Positions 26,664 through 35,607 of a DNA stretch of 64,000 nucleotides are shown here, piece by piece. The first letter of the stretch is position 1, and every line of letters starts with the position of its first letter. The notes beneath the pieces were generated by a model that was not told the origin of the DNA, searched no databases, and was given only the letters and a program-made list of their open reading frames with translations. The translations under genes were made by a program, and so were the position numbers. Source of the stretch: an uncultured Polaribacter sp. (GTDB taxonomy: Bacteria; Bacteroidota; Bacteroidia; Flavobacteriales; Flavobacteriaceae); the NCBI RefSeq assembly GCF_947495205.1, contig NZ_CANLXV010000004.1, positions 186,001 to 250,000 of the forward strand, given 5' to 3'.

Positions 26664-27602
26664 TTATTTTTCTATTAAAAAATCTACCTTGTTTGGCGTT
26701 ATTTTATAACTTTTTACCAAATTAGATTTATAAACTAACTGAGGTACAAAATAACTGGCATTATTTTTTTTTGCTAATGCATAATCGCAAACAATCTGAA
26801 AAGAATTTTGATTGATTTTGTTAAAATGTTTTAAACTTACAATAAAAGAAACAGAAACCTTTTTTGTGAGCGTGTTAACTGTTGTATTTTCGGGTACATT
26901 AACAAGTTTATAAGGTACTTCTAAATTACCTTCTGTAAAATTTTCTACTATACCAGTTATCTGAACTTTATCTTTACCTAATTTTAAATTATTAACTTTT
27001 TTAGATTTTTTTATACCTACATCTGCTTTAAAATTTGCCATTACATTATCTAAAGTTAACGGCAAAAGTTCTAAATATTTTAACTTTTGTATATAGGTTT
27101 CTGGGCCATAAACTAAAATACTATCTGGTGCTATATTTATGGGTGCTGCTAAATCATAACCTAAATGATATTTGATATTTAGATTTGCTTTTACCGGTAC
27201 TTTTTTGGTAACTAAACTTCCCAAATCTAAAAACAAAGTGTCTTGTGCAATTTCTAAAAGCTCTAAACCTTTTGGCAGTTGCTTTTTTAATTTATTTTGT
27301 TGGTTTTTAGTTAGCACATAATAGGTAGTTCCTACTTTTCTATCAACAATATTTGCGTTAATTTTTAAAATTTTGGCATTAATTCTAGTTTTTAGTATTT
27401 TAAAACCAGAGGCCTTAACAAGCAAATCAATATCTTTTCTGGGTTTTGTTTGTAAAATTTTATCTTGGGCTATACCTACATATTTTAATGGAAAATTTAT
27501 TGTAATAACATATTCTTTAGAAAGTGTTATTAAAAGCCAAATGGCTATAGCTGCAAATAAAAAGCCAATAAAAGTCTTGGATATTTTCCTTTTTGATTTC
27601 AA
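26664..27602 (-). CDS. YbbR-like domain protein
   Basis: 312 aa with one N-terminal membrane anchor (about residues 10-28) and extracytoplasmic YbbR-like repeats (e.g. PVKANLNIKYHLGYDL..., DSILVYGPE). YbbR repeats occur in CdaR, which regulates c-di-AMP synthase in Firmicutes, but no cdaA is next to it here, so that role is not supported. Its position between yajC and coaE is common in flavobacteria. It is separated from yajC by a terminator. Confidence 0.75.
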   Translation of the reverse strand: MKSKRKISKTFIGFLFAAIAIWLLITLSKEYVITINFPLKYVGIAQDKILQTKPRKDIDLLVKASGFKILKTRINAKILKINANIVDRKVGTTYYVLTKNQQNKLKKQLPKGLELLEIAQDTLFLDLGSLVTKKVPVKANLNIKYHLGYDLAAPINIAPDSILVYGPETYIQKLKYLELLPLTLDNVMANFKADVGIKKSKKVNNLKLGKDKVQITGIVENFTEGNLEVPYKLVNVPENTTVNTLTKKVSVSFIVSLKHFNKINQNSFQIVCDYALAKKNNASYFVPQLVYKSNLVKSYKITPNKVDFLIEK

Positions 27603-27643
27603 AACATTGTTTTTATATGATGCAATCTACGCAAAACGCGTTT

Positions 27644-27683
27644 ATAAAAAAAGTGAGTTTTATCTAAAAAGATAAAACTCACT
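27644..27683 (-). terminator. Terminator of the nusB-DUF1573-yajC transcript
   Basis: A perfect 13-bp stem (AGTGAGTTTTATC / GATAAAACTCACT) followed by a T-run on the minus strand, 24 bp after yajC. Confidence 0.85.
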
Positions 27684-27706
27684 CTTTATAAAAACTTTAT
27701 AAAGTC

Positions 27707-28024
27707 TTATTTTTTTGCTGGCGTAGTATACTTTTTACTTAATTCCATAGATATTGCAGAACGTTCAAATTTAATTCTACCTGCTCCTGTTTCTATGGTA
27801 ATTGTGTTATCTGTAGTGTTCACCTCGGTAATTTTACCATGCATACCACTAGAAGTAACCACTTTAACTCCTGTTTTAATTTCTGCTTGAAAAGCTTTTT
27901 CTTTTTTCTGACGCGTCATTTGTGGTCTTATCATAAAAAAATATAAAACCAAAATCATTGCTGCAAAAGGCAACATACTCATTAAACTTCCAGCGCCTGA
28001 TTGTAATATTATTGTATAAAACAT
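27707..28024 (-). CDS. yajC: Preprotein translocase subunit YajC
   Basis: 105 aa with one membrane helix near the N-terminus (LPFAAMILVLYFFMIRPQ) and the family core RPQMTRQKKEKAFQAEIKTG. It is an accessory of the SecDF complex in the inner membrane. It starts 5 bp after the DUF1573 lipoprotein gene, with nusB further upstream: a common flavobacterial order. Confidence 0.92.
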   Translation of the reverse strand: MFYTIILQSGAGSLMSMLPFAAMILVLYFFMIRPQMTRQKKEKAFQAEIKTGVKVVTSSGMHGKITEVNTTDNTITIETGAGRIKFERSAISMELSKKYTTPAKK

Positions 28025-28029
28025 CTAAT

Positions 28030-28494
28030 TTATTTTGCTTTCGGAGTTACCATTCCTTTTAGAGTTAAAATTTCTCTACCAGATGCTGTATTGGTTACTA
28101 AAGTTATGTTTTTTTGTTGTCTGTTTTTCTTACCGTTTGTATTAAATCTTACTTCTATATCTTTAGTTTCTCCTGGTTTTATAGGTGCTTTAGGCCAAAC
28201 AGGTACTGTACAACCACAAGTAACTTTTGCATCTGTAATTACCAAATCTGTTTTACCAGAATTTGTTACTTTAAATGTAGTTTCTACAATTTCTCCTTCA
28301 GTAACTGTACCAAAATCATATTCTTTTTTATCTACAGAAATAGAGGCCACACCTTTTTCAATTTCTGCATCTCTAGATTTTGCCGTTTCTACATTTTCTT
28401 TATTAATTTTTGTTGACGCATTACTAGCATCTCCACAAGAAACCATAAATAAAGTTGTAGCTACTAAAGCTATTGATAATGTTATATTTTTCAT
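28030..28494 (-). CDS. DUF1573 lipoprotein
   Basis: 154 aa. A lipoprotein signal (TTLFMVSCGD, lipobox Cys 20) is followed by a single DUF1573 immunoglobulin-like beta-sandwich (YDFGTVTEGEIVETTFKVTN, CGCTVPVWPKAPIKPGE). DUF1573 proteins are frequent in Bacteroidota envelopes; the function is not established. It lies in the nusB-yajC operon, 55 bp after nusB. Confidence 0.85.
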   Translation of the reverse strand: MKNITLSIALVATTLFMVSCGDASNASTKINKENVETAKSRDAEIEKGVASISVDKKEYDFGTVTEGEIVETTFKVTNSGKTDLVITDAKVTCGCTVPVWPKAPIKPGETKDIEVRFNTNGKKNRQQKNITLVTNTASGREILTLKGMVTPKAK

Positions 28495-28549
28495 TGTATA
28501 AAAGTTTTATTTTTGTAAAAATAATAAATATTTTTTGGTTTAAAAAAAA

Positions 28550-29488
28550 TTAGATTAAGCCTCTACCTATTTTAACTATTTTTTTGTTTGCTATAAATTC
28601 TTTTGAAATTTTATCTAAAACTCCGTTTATAAAATAACTACTTTTTGTAGTTGAATAATCTTTAGAAATTTCTATATACTCATTAATAGTTACTCTTGTT
28701 GGTATAGATGCAAAGTTTATAAATTCTGTAATTGCCATTTTAATCAAAATCATATCAATATCTGCAATTCTATCTGTTTCCCAATTTGGGGTTTTCTCTT
28801 CGATATCTTTCTCGTAATCGGCTTGTTTTAAAACCGTTTTTCTAAACAGATTCCCTACAAAATCTTCATCATCTTTATCTTTATAAAGCGCACCTACAGT
28901 AAATATTTTATTTTCTTTTTGCTTACTTAAAGATTTAGAAACCCAAGTATTTATAAAAGGAATATCATCTACCCAAGAAATTAAAGCATCCTCATAATAA
29001 TCTGCCAATTTTTCATTTGGCGCTATAATTTGTTTAAAAAAGTTTACTACAAATTCTTTGTCTTCTTTAAATGAATCTTCTGAAGATGCTAAATATTTTT
29101 TGTACAAATCGCTTTTTTGCAATTCATCAAAAATAATTTTCACATACTCATCATTTTCTTGCCAATTGTCTAATTTATTCAATTCTACATAACCTTCTAC
29201 ACTTACACTTTCTGCAATTGCATTAATTAAACGGTTCTGAATAAATTTAGTATTAGGTGCTAAATCTTCTTCTGTAGCTAAAATTTTCTTCTTAGAAAGC
29301 GCTATTTTTTTTGAAGCTAATTTTTGAACTTCAACCAATAATAAAAGATTTAAAACATACAGATCTAACATTTTTAAAATACTATGTTTTAAAAACTTTT
29401 CTTCTCTAACAATATCATCATTATGAGATTGCGTCATTGCATAAACAGACTGCATTACTTTAACTCTAATATGTCTTCTATTAATCAT
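28550..29488 (-). CDS. nusB: Transcription antitermination factor NusB (extended form)
   Basis: 312 aa, about twice the E. coli length. It starts with RRHIRVKVMQSVYAM as NusB proteins do, and the C-terminal NusB core (VDIDMILIKMAITEF-like, then PTRVTINEYIEISKDYST) is intact. The long central insert is usual for Bacteroidota NusB. It acts with NusE/S10 at boxA of rRNA transcripts. First gene of an operon with the DUF1573 and yajC genes; divergent from an ABC exporter. Confidence 0.92.
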   Translation of the reverse strand: MINRRHIRVKVMQSVYAMTQSHNDDIVREEKFLKHSILKMLDLYVLNLLLLVEVQKLASKKIALSKKKILATEEDLAPNTKFIQNRLINAIAESVSVEGYVELNKLDNWQENDEYVKIIFDELQKSDLYKKYLASSEDSFKEDKEFVVNFFKQIIAPNEKLADYYEDALISWVDDIPFINTWVSKSLSKQKENKIFTVGALYKDKDDEDFVGNLFRKTVLKQADYEKDIEEKTPNWETDRIADIDMILIKMAITEFINFASIPTRVTINEYIEISKDYSTTKSSYFINGVLDKISKEFIANKKIVKIGRGLI

Positions 29489-29686
29489 TACTAAAAACTT
29501 TAATTTTTTGCTTTAATTTTGGTCTAATTAACACTGCAAAAGTAGTATTAATTTAATTCTAAATATATAGTAAATTCATTTCTTTTTTTCATTTTTTTTA
29601 ACCTTTCAAAAAGGCAAATAAGCTCCTTTTTTATTTTTATTGATGTATCTTCGTCGCACACAAAAAACGTATCTAGAAACAAACTA

Positions 29687-31441
29687 TTGAAGGCTTTAAA
29701 ATACATTAACAAATACTTTGTAAAATACAAGTGGCGTATTTTAATTGGACTTTTTATTACCATTTTATCTAAACTGCTAGCACTTAAAGTGCCGCAAATT
29801 GTTGGCGATTCTTTAAATATTGTTGAAGATTATGTAAATGGTACAGAAACCAATTTAACCTTTGTAAAACAAGAATTATTAAACAATGTACTTGTAATTG
29901 TAGGTGTTGCTTTACTTGCTGGTTTTTTTACTTTTTTAATGAGGCAAACCATTATTGTAACTTCTCGTTTAATAGAGTTCGATTTAAAAAATGAAATTTA
30001 TCAACAATACCAAAGACTCTCTTTAAATTTTTACAAAAAAAATAGAACGGGAGATTTAATGAATAGAATTTCTGAAGATGTTTCTAAAGTAAGAATGTAT
30101 GTTGGACCTGCTGTAATGTATACTATGAACATGCTGGTTTTAATTGCTGTTGGTTTTACTCAAATGATAAATATTGATGTAAAACTTACCTTATATACAC
30201 TTTTACCTTTTCCTGTTTTATCTATTTCTATTTTTCTTTTAAGCAAAGTAATTCATAAAAGAAGCAGTATTGTACAAGAATATTTGTCTAAATTAACAAC
30301 ATTTAATCAAGAGTTTTTCTCAGGAATAAGCGTTGTAAAATCGTATGGTATAGAAAACCAAATTATTAAAGATTTTGATGCTATTGCAGATGAAAGCAAG
30401 CAAAAAAACATTCATTTACAACAAGCAAATGCTTTATTTTTTCCTTTAATGATTTTATTAATTGGTTTAAGCAATTTAATTGTAGTTTATATAGGTGGTA
30501 AATTATATATAAATAATGAAATTCAAATAGGAACCATTATAGAATTTATGTTGTACGTAAATATTTTAACCTGGCCAGTAGCTGTTATTGGTTGGGTAAC
30601 TTCTATGATACAACAAGCAGAGGCATCTCAATTAAGAATTAATGAGTTTTTAAATGAAGTTCCAGAAATTAAAAACAACACAAACAAACCAACACATATA
30701 ATAGGTAAAGTTACCTTTAAAAACGTAACTTTTACGTATGATGACACCAATATTACCGCTTTAAAAAACATTTCTTTTACAGCAAAAGCTGGTGAAACAA
30801 TAGCAATTTTAGGAAAAACAGGTTCTGGAAAATCTACTATAATTGAATTAATTGTTCGTTTATACGATACTAAAAAAGGTGTTATTTTAATTGATGATAA
30901 ACCTATTGAAAATGCAAATTTAGATAGCATAAGAGATCAAATTGGTTTTGTACCACAAGACCCTTTTTTGTTTTCTGAAAGTATAGGCAATAATATTAAG
31001 TTTGGTAAAGAAGATGCAACTGAACAAGAAATAATACAAGCTGCTAAAAATGCGGTTGTACATAATAATATTATAGATTTTCCTAAAGGATATGATACCG
31101 TTTTGGGCGAAAGAGGTGTAACACTTTCTGGTGGCCAAAAACAGCGCGTTTCTATTGCTAGAGCAATTATAAAAAAGCCTAAAATATTAATTTTTGACGA
31201 TTGTTTATCTGCTGTAGATACAGAAACAGAAGAACAAATTTTAGCAAATTTAAAACAAGTTTCTAAAGATAAAACCACTTTTATTATAAGCCATAGAGTA
31301 TCTTCTGCTAAAAATGCAGATAAAATATTAGTACTTGATAATGGAAATATTATTCAGGAAGGCTCTCATAATCAGCTTATAACAGAAAAAGGATATTATA
31401 AAGATTTGTATGAACAACAACTTTTAGAAAAAGAAAATTAA
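29687..31441 (+). CDS. ABC exporter, fused permease-ATPase
   Basis: 584 aa with a TTG start. The transmembrane domain (residues 1-320, six helices) contains the ABC type-1 exporter segment NRISEDVSKVRMYVGPAVMY. The ATPase domain (from about 345) has Walker A GKTGSGKST, signature LSGGQKQRVSIARA, Walker B ILIFDDCLSAVDTET and the H-loop SHRVSS. It is a half-transporter of the MsbA/MdlB type that works as a dimer. The substrate (lipid, drug or peptide) cannot be told from the sequence. Confidence 0.9.
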   Translation: MKALKYINKYFVKYKWRILIGLFITILSKLLALKVPQIVGDSLNIVEDYVNGTETNLTFVKQELLNNVLVIVGVALLAGFFTFLMRQTIIVTSRLIEFDLKNEIYQQYQRLSLNFYKKNRTGDLMNRISEDVSKVRMYVGPAVMYTMNMLVLIAVGFTQMINIDVKLTLYTLLPFPVLSISIFLLSKVIHKRSSIVQEYLSKLTTFNQEFFSGISVVKSYGIENQIIKDFDAIADESKQKNIHLQQANALFFPLMILLIGLSNLIVVYIGGKLYINNEIQIGTIIEFMLYVNILTWPVAVIGWVTSMIQQAEASQLRINEFLNEVPEIKNNTNKPTHIIGKVTFKNVTFTYDDTNITALKNISFTAKAGETIAILGKTGSGKSTIIELIVRLYDTKKGVILIDDKPIENANLDSIRDQIGFVPQDPFLFSESIGNNIKFGKEDATEQEIIQAAKNAVVHNNIIDFPKGYDTVLGERGVTLSGGQKQRVSIARAIIKKPKILIFDDCLSAVDTETEEQILANLKQVSKDKTTFIISHRVSSAKNADKILVLDNGNIIQEGSHNQLITEKGYYKDLYEQQLLEKEN

Positions 31442-31450
31442 TCTTTAACA

Positions 31451-31479
31451 TTGCCAAGTAAATTATTTTGTTAGATTTG
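31451..31479 (+). promoter_or_regulatory. Promoter of the DUF3276 gene
   Basis: TTG (31451-31453), 18 bp, TAGATTTG (31472-31479): a good Bacteroidota -33/-7 pair 35 bp before the ATG. It shows that the gene can be transcribed independently of the ABC exporter. Confidence 0.6.
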
Positions 31480-31514
31480 TTACTTCAATTATTTAATTAT
31501 TATTTACAAATAAC

Positions 31515-31883
31515 ATGGCAGAGAGAGTTGAACAAGAAGAAATTTTTTCGCAGGTATTAAGAGCCGGAAGAAGAACCTATTTTTTTGATGTAAGAGCAAC
31601 AAAGGCAAATGATTATTATTTGACTGTTACAGAAAGTAAAAAATTTACACATGATGATGGTACTTTTCATTATCAAAAACACAAAATTTATTTGTATAAA
31701 GAAGATTTTACAGATTTTCATGAAATGCTAAAAAAGGCAACAGACTATATTATTACAGAAAAAGGAGATGAAGTAATTAGTGAACGCCACCAAAAAGACT
31801 TTAAAAAAGAAGAGCCTAAAACAGATACAGCAGAACCAAAATCTGCAGAAAGTTTTACAGACGTTTCTTTTGATGATATTTAA
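31515..31883 (+). CDS. PUR-family nucleic-acid-binding protein (DUF3276)
   Basis: 122 aa. A PUR-alpha-like repeat (IFSQVLRAGRRTYFFDVRATKANDYY...) covers residues 8-85, followed by an acidic low-complexity tail. The family is nearly universal in Bacteroidota and binds single-stranded DNA/RNA in studied members; the cellular role is not settled. It has its own promoter and terminator. Confidence 0.87.
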   Translation: MAERVEQEEIFSQVLRAGRRTYFFDVRATKANDYYLTVTESKKFTHDDGTFHYQKHKIYLYKEDFTDFHEMLKKATDYIITEKGDEVISERHQKDFKKEEPKTDTAEPKSAESFTDVSFDDI

Positions 31884-31955
31884 CTGTTCCTTAAAACAGT
31901 ATTGTAATATGTAATTACAAAAAATTTCAATTCAAATTCAATTTACACTTAATTA

Positions 31956-31990
31956 AAAAAACCATAAATTTACTATTTATGGTTTTTTTT
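31956..31990. terminator. Bidirectional terminator between the DUF3276 gene and menF
   Basis: Stem AAAACCATAAAT / ATTTATGGTTTT with A-run upstream and T-run downstream, between convergent genes. Confidence 0.8.
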
Positions 31991-32016
31991 ACTTTTAAAA
32001 CAACATAGGTTTGTAA

Positions 32017-33087
32017 TTACAAAACTTGCTTCATGGTTAATGCCTTAGAAACAGTTTCTTCCCACTCTTTTGCTGCATTGCTATCTTTTGTAATGCCACC
32101 ACCAACATAAATTGTAGCCTTTTGATTTTCTATGCGCATGCACCTTAAATTTACAAATAGTTGACTATTTTTAGTTTCTGAATTTGAACTGTTTAAATTT
32201 AATTCTCCTAAAAAACCAGTATAAAAAGTACGTTTATAATTTTCATTATTTACAATAAAATCATTAGCCAAATCTCTAGGCAAACCGCAAACTGCAGGTG
32301 TTGGGTGTAATGCTCTAATCAACGTTTCTAAATTAGAATTCTCTTTTAAAACACCTGTAACTTTTGTTTTTAAATGCAATAAGTTGCCTGCTCTAACAGT
32401 TTCTGTTTTATCTACATGCAGTTCTTTGCCAATATCTTTTAACTGGTTTTCTATAAAATCTGTTACCAATTGCTGCTCTTCCAATTCTTTGGATTTCCAA
32501 ATAGTACGCTGTATACTTTCATTTGAATTGTAAAGCTGTGTACCTGCCAAAGACATTGTTTTAAACGTATTACCTTTAGTAAATAACAATGTTTCTGGCG
32601 TAGCACCAAACCATAACCCCACTTTTGGATGATACCAAACATAAACAAAAGCATTTGTATAGGTAGCCAATAATCTTTTGTAAATTTCTACAACAGCTAC
32701 TTCAGATAAATTAACAATTTCTTCTCTAGAAATTACTACTTTTTGTAATAGAGAATTTTTAATTGTATCAATTGCTTTTTCTACAATGCTTATATGTTTT
32801 ACTTTATTACCTTTTGCAGATATACTGTTTGTGTTTTTGTAAAACTCCTGCTCTAGCGCTAGTTTTTCTGAAATACGCAAAGCATTTTTTATAGGAAAAA
32901 AAACTGCTTTTTCTTCTTTTGTAAATGGAGCAAACACAAAACCTTGCTCTTTAAAATTATGAATAAATTTTAAAATATCATCTTGCATAAAAATACCAGA
33001 AACTTCTTTTTTATTAGGCTTTCTATAAGCCACAAATGGAAGTTTATTTTGGTAATGTTGAGCTATTTTTGGGAGTAAACTATTCAA
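32017..33087 (-). CDS. menF: Isochorismate synthase (chorismate-binding enzyme)
   Basis: 356 aa of the anthranilate/isochorismate synthase family. KVVISREEIV, PTPAVCGLPRDLA and the C-terminal YVGGGITKDSNAAKEWEET carry the active-site segments. It converts chorismate to isochorismate for menaquinone synthesis. The neighbouring hotdog thioesterase (8 bp upstream) is consistent with a menaquinone pair. The family also makes siderophore precursors, but no such genes are nearby. Confidence 0.85.
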   Translation of the reverse strand: MNSLLPKIAQHYQNKLPFVAYRKPNKKEVSGIFMQDDILKFIHNFKEQGFVFAPFTKEEKAVFFPIKNALRISEKLALEQEFYKNTNSISAKGNKVKHISIVEKAIDTIKNSLLQKVVISREEIVNLSEVAVVEIYKRLLATYTNAFVYVWYHPKVGLWFGATPETLLFTKGNTFKTMSLAGTQLYNSNESIQRTIWKSKELEEQQLVTDFIENQLKDIGKELHVDKTETVRAGNLLHLKTKVTGVLKENSNLETLIRALHPTPAVCGLPRDLANDFIVNNENYKRTFYTGFLGELNLNSSNSETKNSQLFVNLRCMRIENQKATIYVGGGITKDSNAAKEWEETVSKALTMKQVL

Positions 33088-33095
33088 TAGAAAAA

Positions 33096-33518
33096 TTATT
33101 TTTTTGGAAGATCTAAAACAATATTAGTCATTTTTGCTACAGAAATTAATTGATCATTTTCATCTACAATGGTAACCTCCCACAAGTGTGTGCTTTTACC
33201 TTTATGAATATTTTTTGCAGTAGCAAATACAACACCTTCTTTTTTACTTTTAATATGATTAATAGAAAGCTGTATGCCGTTTACAAATTGATTTTTACGA
33301 TCAATAAAAAAATTAGATGCTGCACTGCCAACACTTTCTGCTAAAGCTGCAGTGGCACCACCATGCAACTGCCCATAAGGTTGATGCACTTTATTGTTTA
33401 CCGGCATTTTTGCCGTTAAAAAACCGTCACCCACATTAATATATTCTATATCAAGAGTTTCCATTAGCGTGTTTTTAGAATGCTCATTAAATTTTTTTAA
33501 AATGATAGTTTTATCCAT
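33096..33518 (-). CDS. Hotdog-fold thioesterase, probably 1,4-dihydroxy-2-naphthoyl-CoA hydrolase
   Basis: 140 aa PaaI/YdiI-like protein. QPYGQLHGGATAALAESVGSAAS is the conserved hotdog helix with the catalytic region. It is in one operon with the isochorismate synthase, so hydrolysis of DHNA-CoA in menaquinone synthesis is the most likely role. A general acyl-CoA thioesterase remains possible. Confidence 0.8.
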   Translation of the reverse strand: MDKTIILKKFNEHSKNTLMETLDIEYINVGDGFLTAKMPVNNKVHQPYGQLHGGATAALAESVGSAASNFFIDRKNQFVNGIQLSINHIKSKKEGVVFATAKNIHKGKSTHLWEVTIVDENDQLISVAKMTNIVLDLPKK

Positions 33519-33589
33519 ATCTAATTATTTATTATGTAAAAATACATATAAAAAATTGTATTTTTGTTGCAGAAAAGTTAAACCATTCT

Positions 33590-34093
33590 ATGTACAAAAT
33601 ACGCGTAATTTTAGATACCAAAACAGACGTAATTCGAACTATTTTAGTTGAAGACTCCTTTAACTTAGAAGACTTACATTTTACCATTGCCAAATCTTTT
33701 GGCTTTGTTGGGCAAGAGATGGCATCATTTTACAAAACCGATGAAGAATGGATACAAGGTGAAGAGATTCCGCTTTTTAATATGGCTGAAGCGGGTGAAG
33801 GTCTTTCTATGCAAACCTGTAAATTGGTAGAAACTTTACCAGAAGAAAACAGTAAACTTATTTATGTTTACGATTTTTTAAAAATGTGGACTTTTTATGT
33901 GGAAGTAATTGAAATTTCTAATGCAACCAAAGCAGATTTACCTGCTATTATTTTAACGGTTGGTGAAATTCCTGAAGAAGCACCTGATAAAACATTTGTA
34001 GCAGAAAACCCAGAACAATTATTTGGAGATGAAGGTGATATTGATGATGATTTTGGGCACTTTGATGATGATTTTGATTTTAACGAGTATTAA
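33590..34093 (+). CDS. pRiA4b ORF-3-like (IS1096 TnpR passenger-like) protein
   Basis: 167 aa. The N-terminus (YKIRVILDTKTDVIRTILVEDSFNLEDLHFTIAKSFGF) matches the PRiA4_ORF3-like fold, annotated as IS1096 passenger TnpR. The C-terminus is a run of Asp/Glu/Phe (DDDFGHFDDDFDFNEY). No transposase or inverted repeats flank it, so it is a resident chromosomal gene despite the name. The function is unknown. It is divergent from the menaquinone pair. Confidence 0.75.
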   Translation: MYKIRVILDTKTDVIRTILVEDSFNLEDLHFTIAKSFGFVGQEMASFYKTDEEWIQGEEIPLFNMAEAGEGLSMQTCKLVETLPEENSKLIYVYDFLKMWTFYVEVIEISNATKADLPAIILTVGEIPEEAPDKTFVAENPEQLFGDEGDIDDDFGHFDDDFDFNEY

Positions 34094-34140
34094 ACTTATA
34101 GGAAATATAGGCAACAAAAAATCTTATTAAAACAATAAAA

Positions 34141-34166
34141 GAACGACAACTTAACCGTTGTCGTTC
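34141..34166 (-). terminator. Hairpin after the PA2169-like gene
   Basis: A perfect 10-bp stem (GAACGACAAC / GTTGTCGTTC) between convergent genes. On the minus strand it is followed by a T-rich stretch, so it best serves the PA2169-like gene. Confidence 0.6.
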
Positions 34167-34194
34167 TCTCGTGAGGGACTTTAATTATATCAAC

Positions 34195-34644
34195 TTATTT
34201 GATATCCTCTAACTTTCTTATTCTAGATAAATCTGTTGCAATTTTGTTTTTTTGCTGGGTTAAAAGAGTTGCCGTTGTTTTTGGTAAAGTACTTTCCGTT
34301 AAAACTTCATTATAATCTTCTATTGAGGTTTTTTCTCCCCTAATTGCTTCTTGCAGCATAGCCTCTTCATTATCAGAAGAAAAAAGTGCTTTTACATCCA
34401 TCCAATTTCTATGTGCATTGGCTAATAAACTTCCTTCTTCTGTTGCAGCTGCATTAAAAAGATTTAATTCTTTCTTTAGTTCTTTACTAAACTGCTCTCT
34501 TTCTTGTGCTCTTTCTTTAAAATATGCTTTTAAAGGCAAACTCTCTGTATGTTCCGCTGCTTTATTAAAGCCTTTTTCTGCATCATAAGTTCTTGTTAAT
34601 AAGTTATTTAATTTACTTTCTATTGCTATTGGAAAATTTTGCAT
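34195..34644 (-). CDS. PA2169-family four-helix-bundle protein (DUF2383)
   Basis: 149 aa, ferritin-like four-helix bundle: LNNLLTRTYDAEKGFNKAAEH, YFKERAQEREQF and LQEAIRGEKTSIEDYNEVL. PA2169-type proteins are stress or stationary-phase associated in other bacteria; the exact role is unknown. It is the most downstream gene of the minus-strand stress island. The upstream 137 bp contain at best a degenerate form of the island's direct-repeat promoter, so I do not count it in that regulon. Confidence 0.8.
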   Translation of the reverse strand: MQNFPIAIESKLNNLLTRTYDAEKGFNKAAEHTESLPLKAYFKERAQEREQFSKELKKELNLFNAAATEEGSLLANAHRNWMDVKALFSSDNEEAMLQEAIRGEKTSIEDYNEVLTESTLPKTTATLLTQQKNKIATDLSRIRKLEDIK

Positions 34645-34781
34645 TCAGTTGTTTTTTAATGAGTAATTATTTTTTTTCTGATGTCAATTACATTTCATCT
34701 TTTGAAAATTTAATTTAAAAACGAAGTTTTAAAGCGTTTCAATTTAAATTTAACCTTATTCTTTTTCAGCAATGTATTATA

Positions 34782-35252
34782 CTATTTCTCTAAAGGCAAG
34801 AACACATCTTCTACAGTAATCGTTAAATTATCTGTATTTTCTGTATCAAATTCATACGTTCCTTCATTGGTAATTAGCTTTGTTTCATCAGAACTTGTTA
34901 CAATAGACGCTCCATTTGAATTCAGTTTATAGTTCATTTTTTTGTTAAAATCTTTTAGAAAAGACATGTTTAATTCTTTATCGTAAATTTTATCGTTATT
35001 TGTATCCATTAAAATTACTTTCGCTACAGTAACAGGAGATTCTATAATGGTTTGATTTAATTTAAATCGATCTTTTTTGTTAAGAATAATTGGTTGCGTT
35101 TCTGTAACAATTGTTTTTACCTTCATAACCTCACCATCTGGCTTCATGTAGGTTTCATAAGAAATTGTTTCTTTAATATTTTTTAAGCTTTGGGCATTTA
35201 AAGAAAATGTTGTTGCGAATACAAATACTGTTATTTTAAATAAATTTTTCAT
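34782..35252 (-). CDS. Exported hypothetical protein of the stress island
   Basis: 156 aa with a signal peptide (cleavage near LNAQS). The rest is soluble and beta-rich, with no family I recognise. It sits behind two tandem copies of the island's direct-repeat promoter (35314-35377 and 35413-35476), which suggests strong, co-ordinated expression with the potassium channel, MscS and Dps genes. A periplasmic or outer-membrane-associated stress role is an inference from this context. Confidence 0.65.
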   Translation of the reverse strand: MKNLFKITVFVFATTFSLNAQSLKNIKETISYETYMKPDGEVMKVKTIVTETQPIILNKKDRFKLNQTIIESPVTVAKVILMDTNNDKIYDKELNMSFLKDFNKKMNYKLNSNGASIVTSSDETKLITNEGTYEFDTENTDNLTITVEDVFLPLEK

Positions 35253-35313
35253 AATGTTTCTGTGTTTTACTGTGTTCCTATTTATTTTAATTATTATTTT
35301 TATTTGTTTAATA

Positions 35314-35377
35314 CAAAGGTCTTAATTATTGCTAGGTTATACGTTATACAATTTTTAGAGAATCTTATATAATTTAA
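35314..35377 (-). promoter_or_regulatory. Direct-repeat promoter Pa (exported protein)
   Basis: In minus orientation: TTAAATTATATAA (35377-35365), 8 bp, AAAAATTGTATAA (35356-35344), 22 bp, GACCTTTG (35321-35314). The repeats start 21 bp apart. The -7-like box keeps CTTTG, but its first two bases deviate from TA. The gene's ATG is 61 bp downstream. Confidence 0.65.
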
Positions 35378-35412
35378 AAAGCAAGTTTTAATGCAACCCT
35401 TTACAAACACTA

Positions 35413-35476
35413 CAAATTTAAGCAGGTAACTTATATATTCTATTACAGAATTTTTATTGAATTTTATATAATTTAA
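35413..35476 (-). promoter_or_regulatory. Direct-repeat promoter Pb (upstream copy)
   Basis: TTAAATTATATAA (35476-35464), 8 bp, AAAAATTCTGTAA (35455-35443), 22 bp, TAAATTTG (35420-35413): a full match to the -7 consensus. Transcription from here would run through Pa into the exported-protein gene. Confidence 0.7.
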
Positions 35477-35495
35477 AAGGCCACTAAAATTATTG

Positions 35496-35532
35496 AAAAA
35501 AAAAAAAAAATGGCAACTATAACGTTGCCATT
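35496..35532 (-). terminator. trkH terminator
   Basis: Stem TGGCAAC / GTTGCCA (35511-35530), followed on the minus strand by an unbroken run of more than ten Ts, 70 bp after the trkH stop. Confidence 0.85.
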
Positions 35533-35607
35533 TGTATACATATTTTATGTATTAAAAATATTGTTTTAACCATTATTTTCAATGGTAAATAAAATCGAAG
35601 TATTTTT

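Larger units (their letters stand above)
35253..35607 (-). promoter_or_regulatory. Regulatory intergenic region with two tandem promoters and the trkH terminator
   Basis: This 355-bp gene-free stretch holds the terminator of trkH (35496-35532) and two complete copies of the direct-repeat promoter described in the next entries, 99 bp apart and both pointing at the exported-protein gene. I see no ORF with a credible start. Confidence 0.7.

Noticed and set aside
29548-29763. Minus-strand 71-aa ORF between nusB and the ABC exporter
   Set aside because: It overlaps the exporter start, has low-complexity composition and no convincing start region: a shadow ORF.
33590-34093. IS1096 TnpR-like name suggesting a mobile element
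   Set aside because: No transposase, inverted repeats or target duplication nearby. The pRiA4b ORF-3-like family is widespread as ordinary chromosomal genes.
34645-34781. Possible seventh direct-repeat promoter before the PA2169-like gene
   Set aside because: TTACATTTCATCT at 34688 and an AT-rich block 21 bp on are only loose matches, and no TTTG box lies at the required distance.
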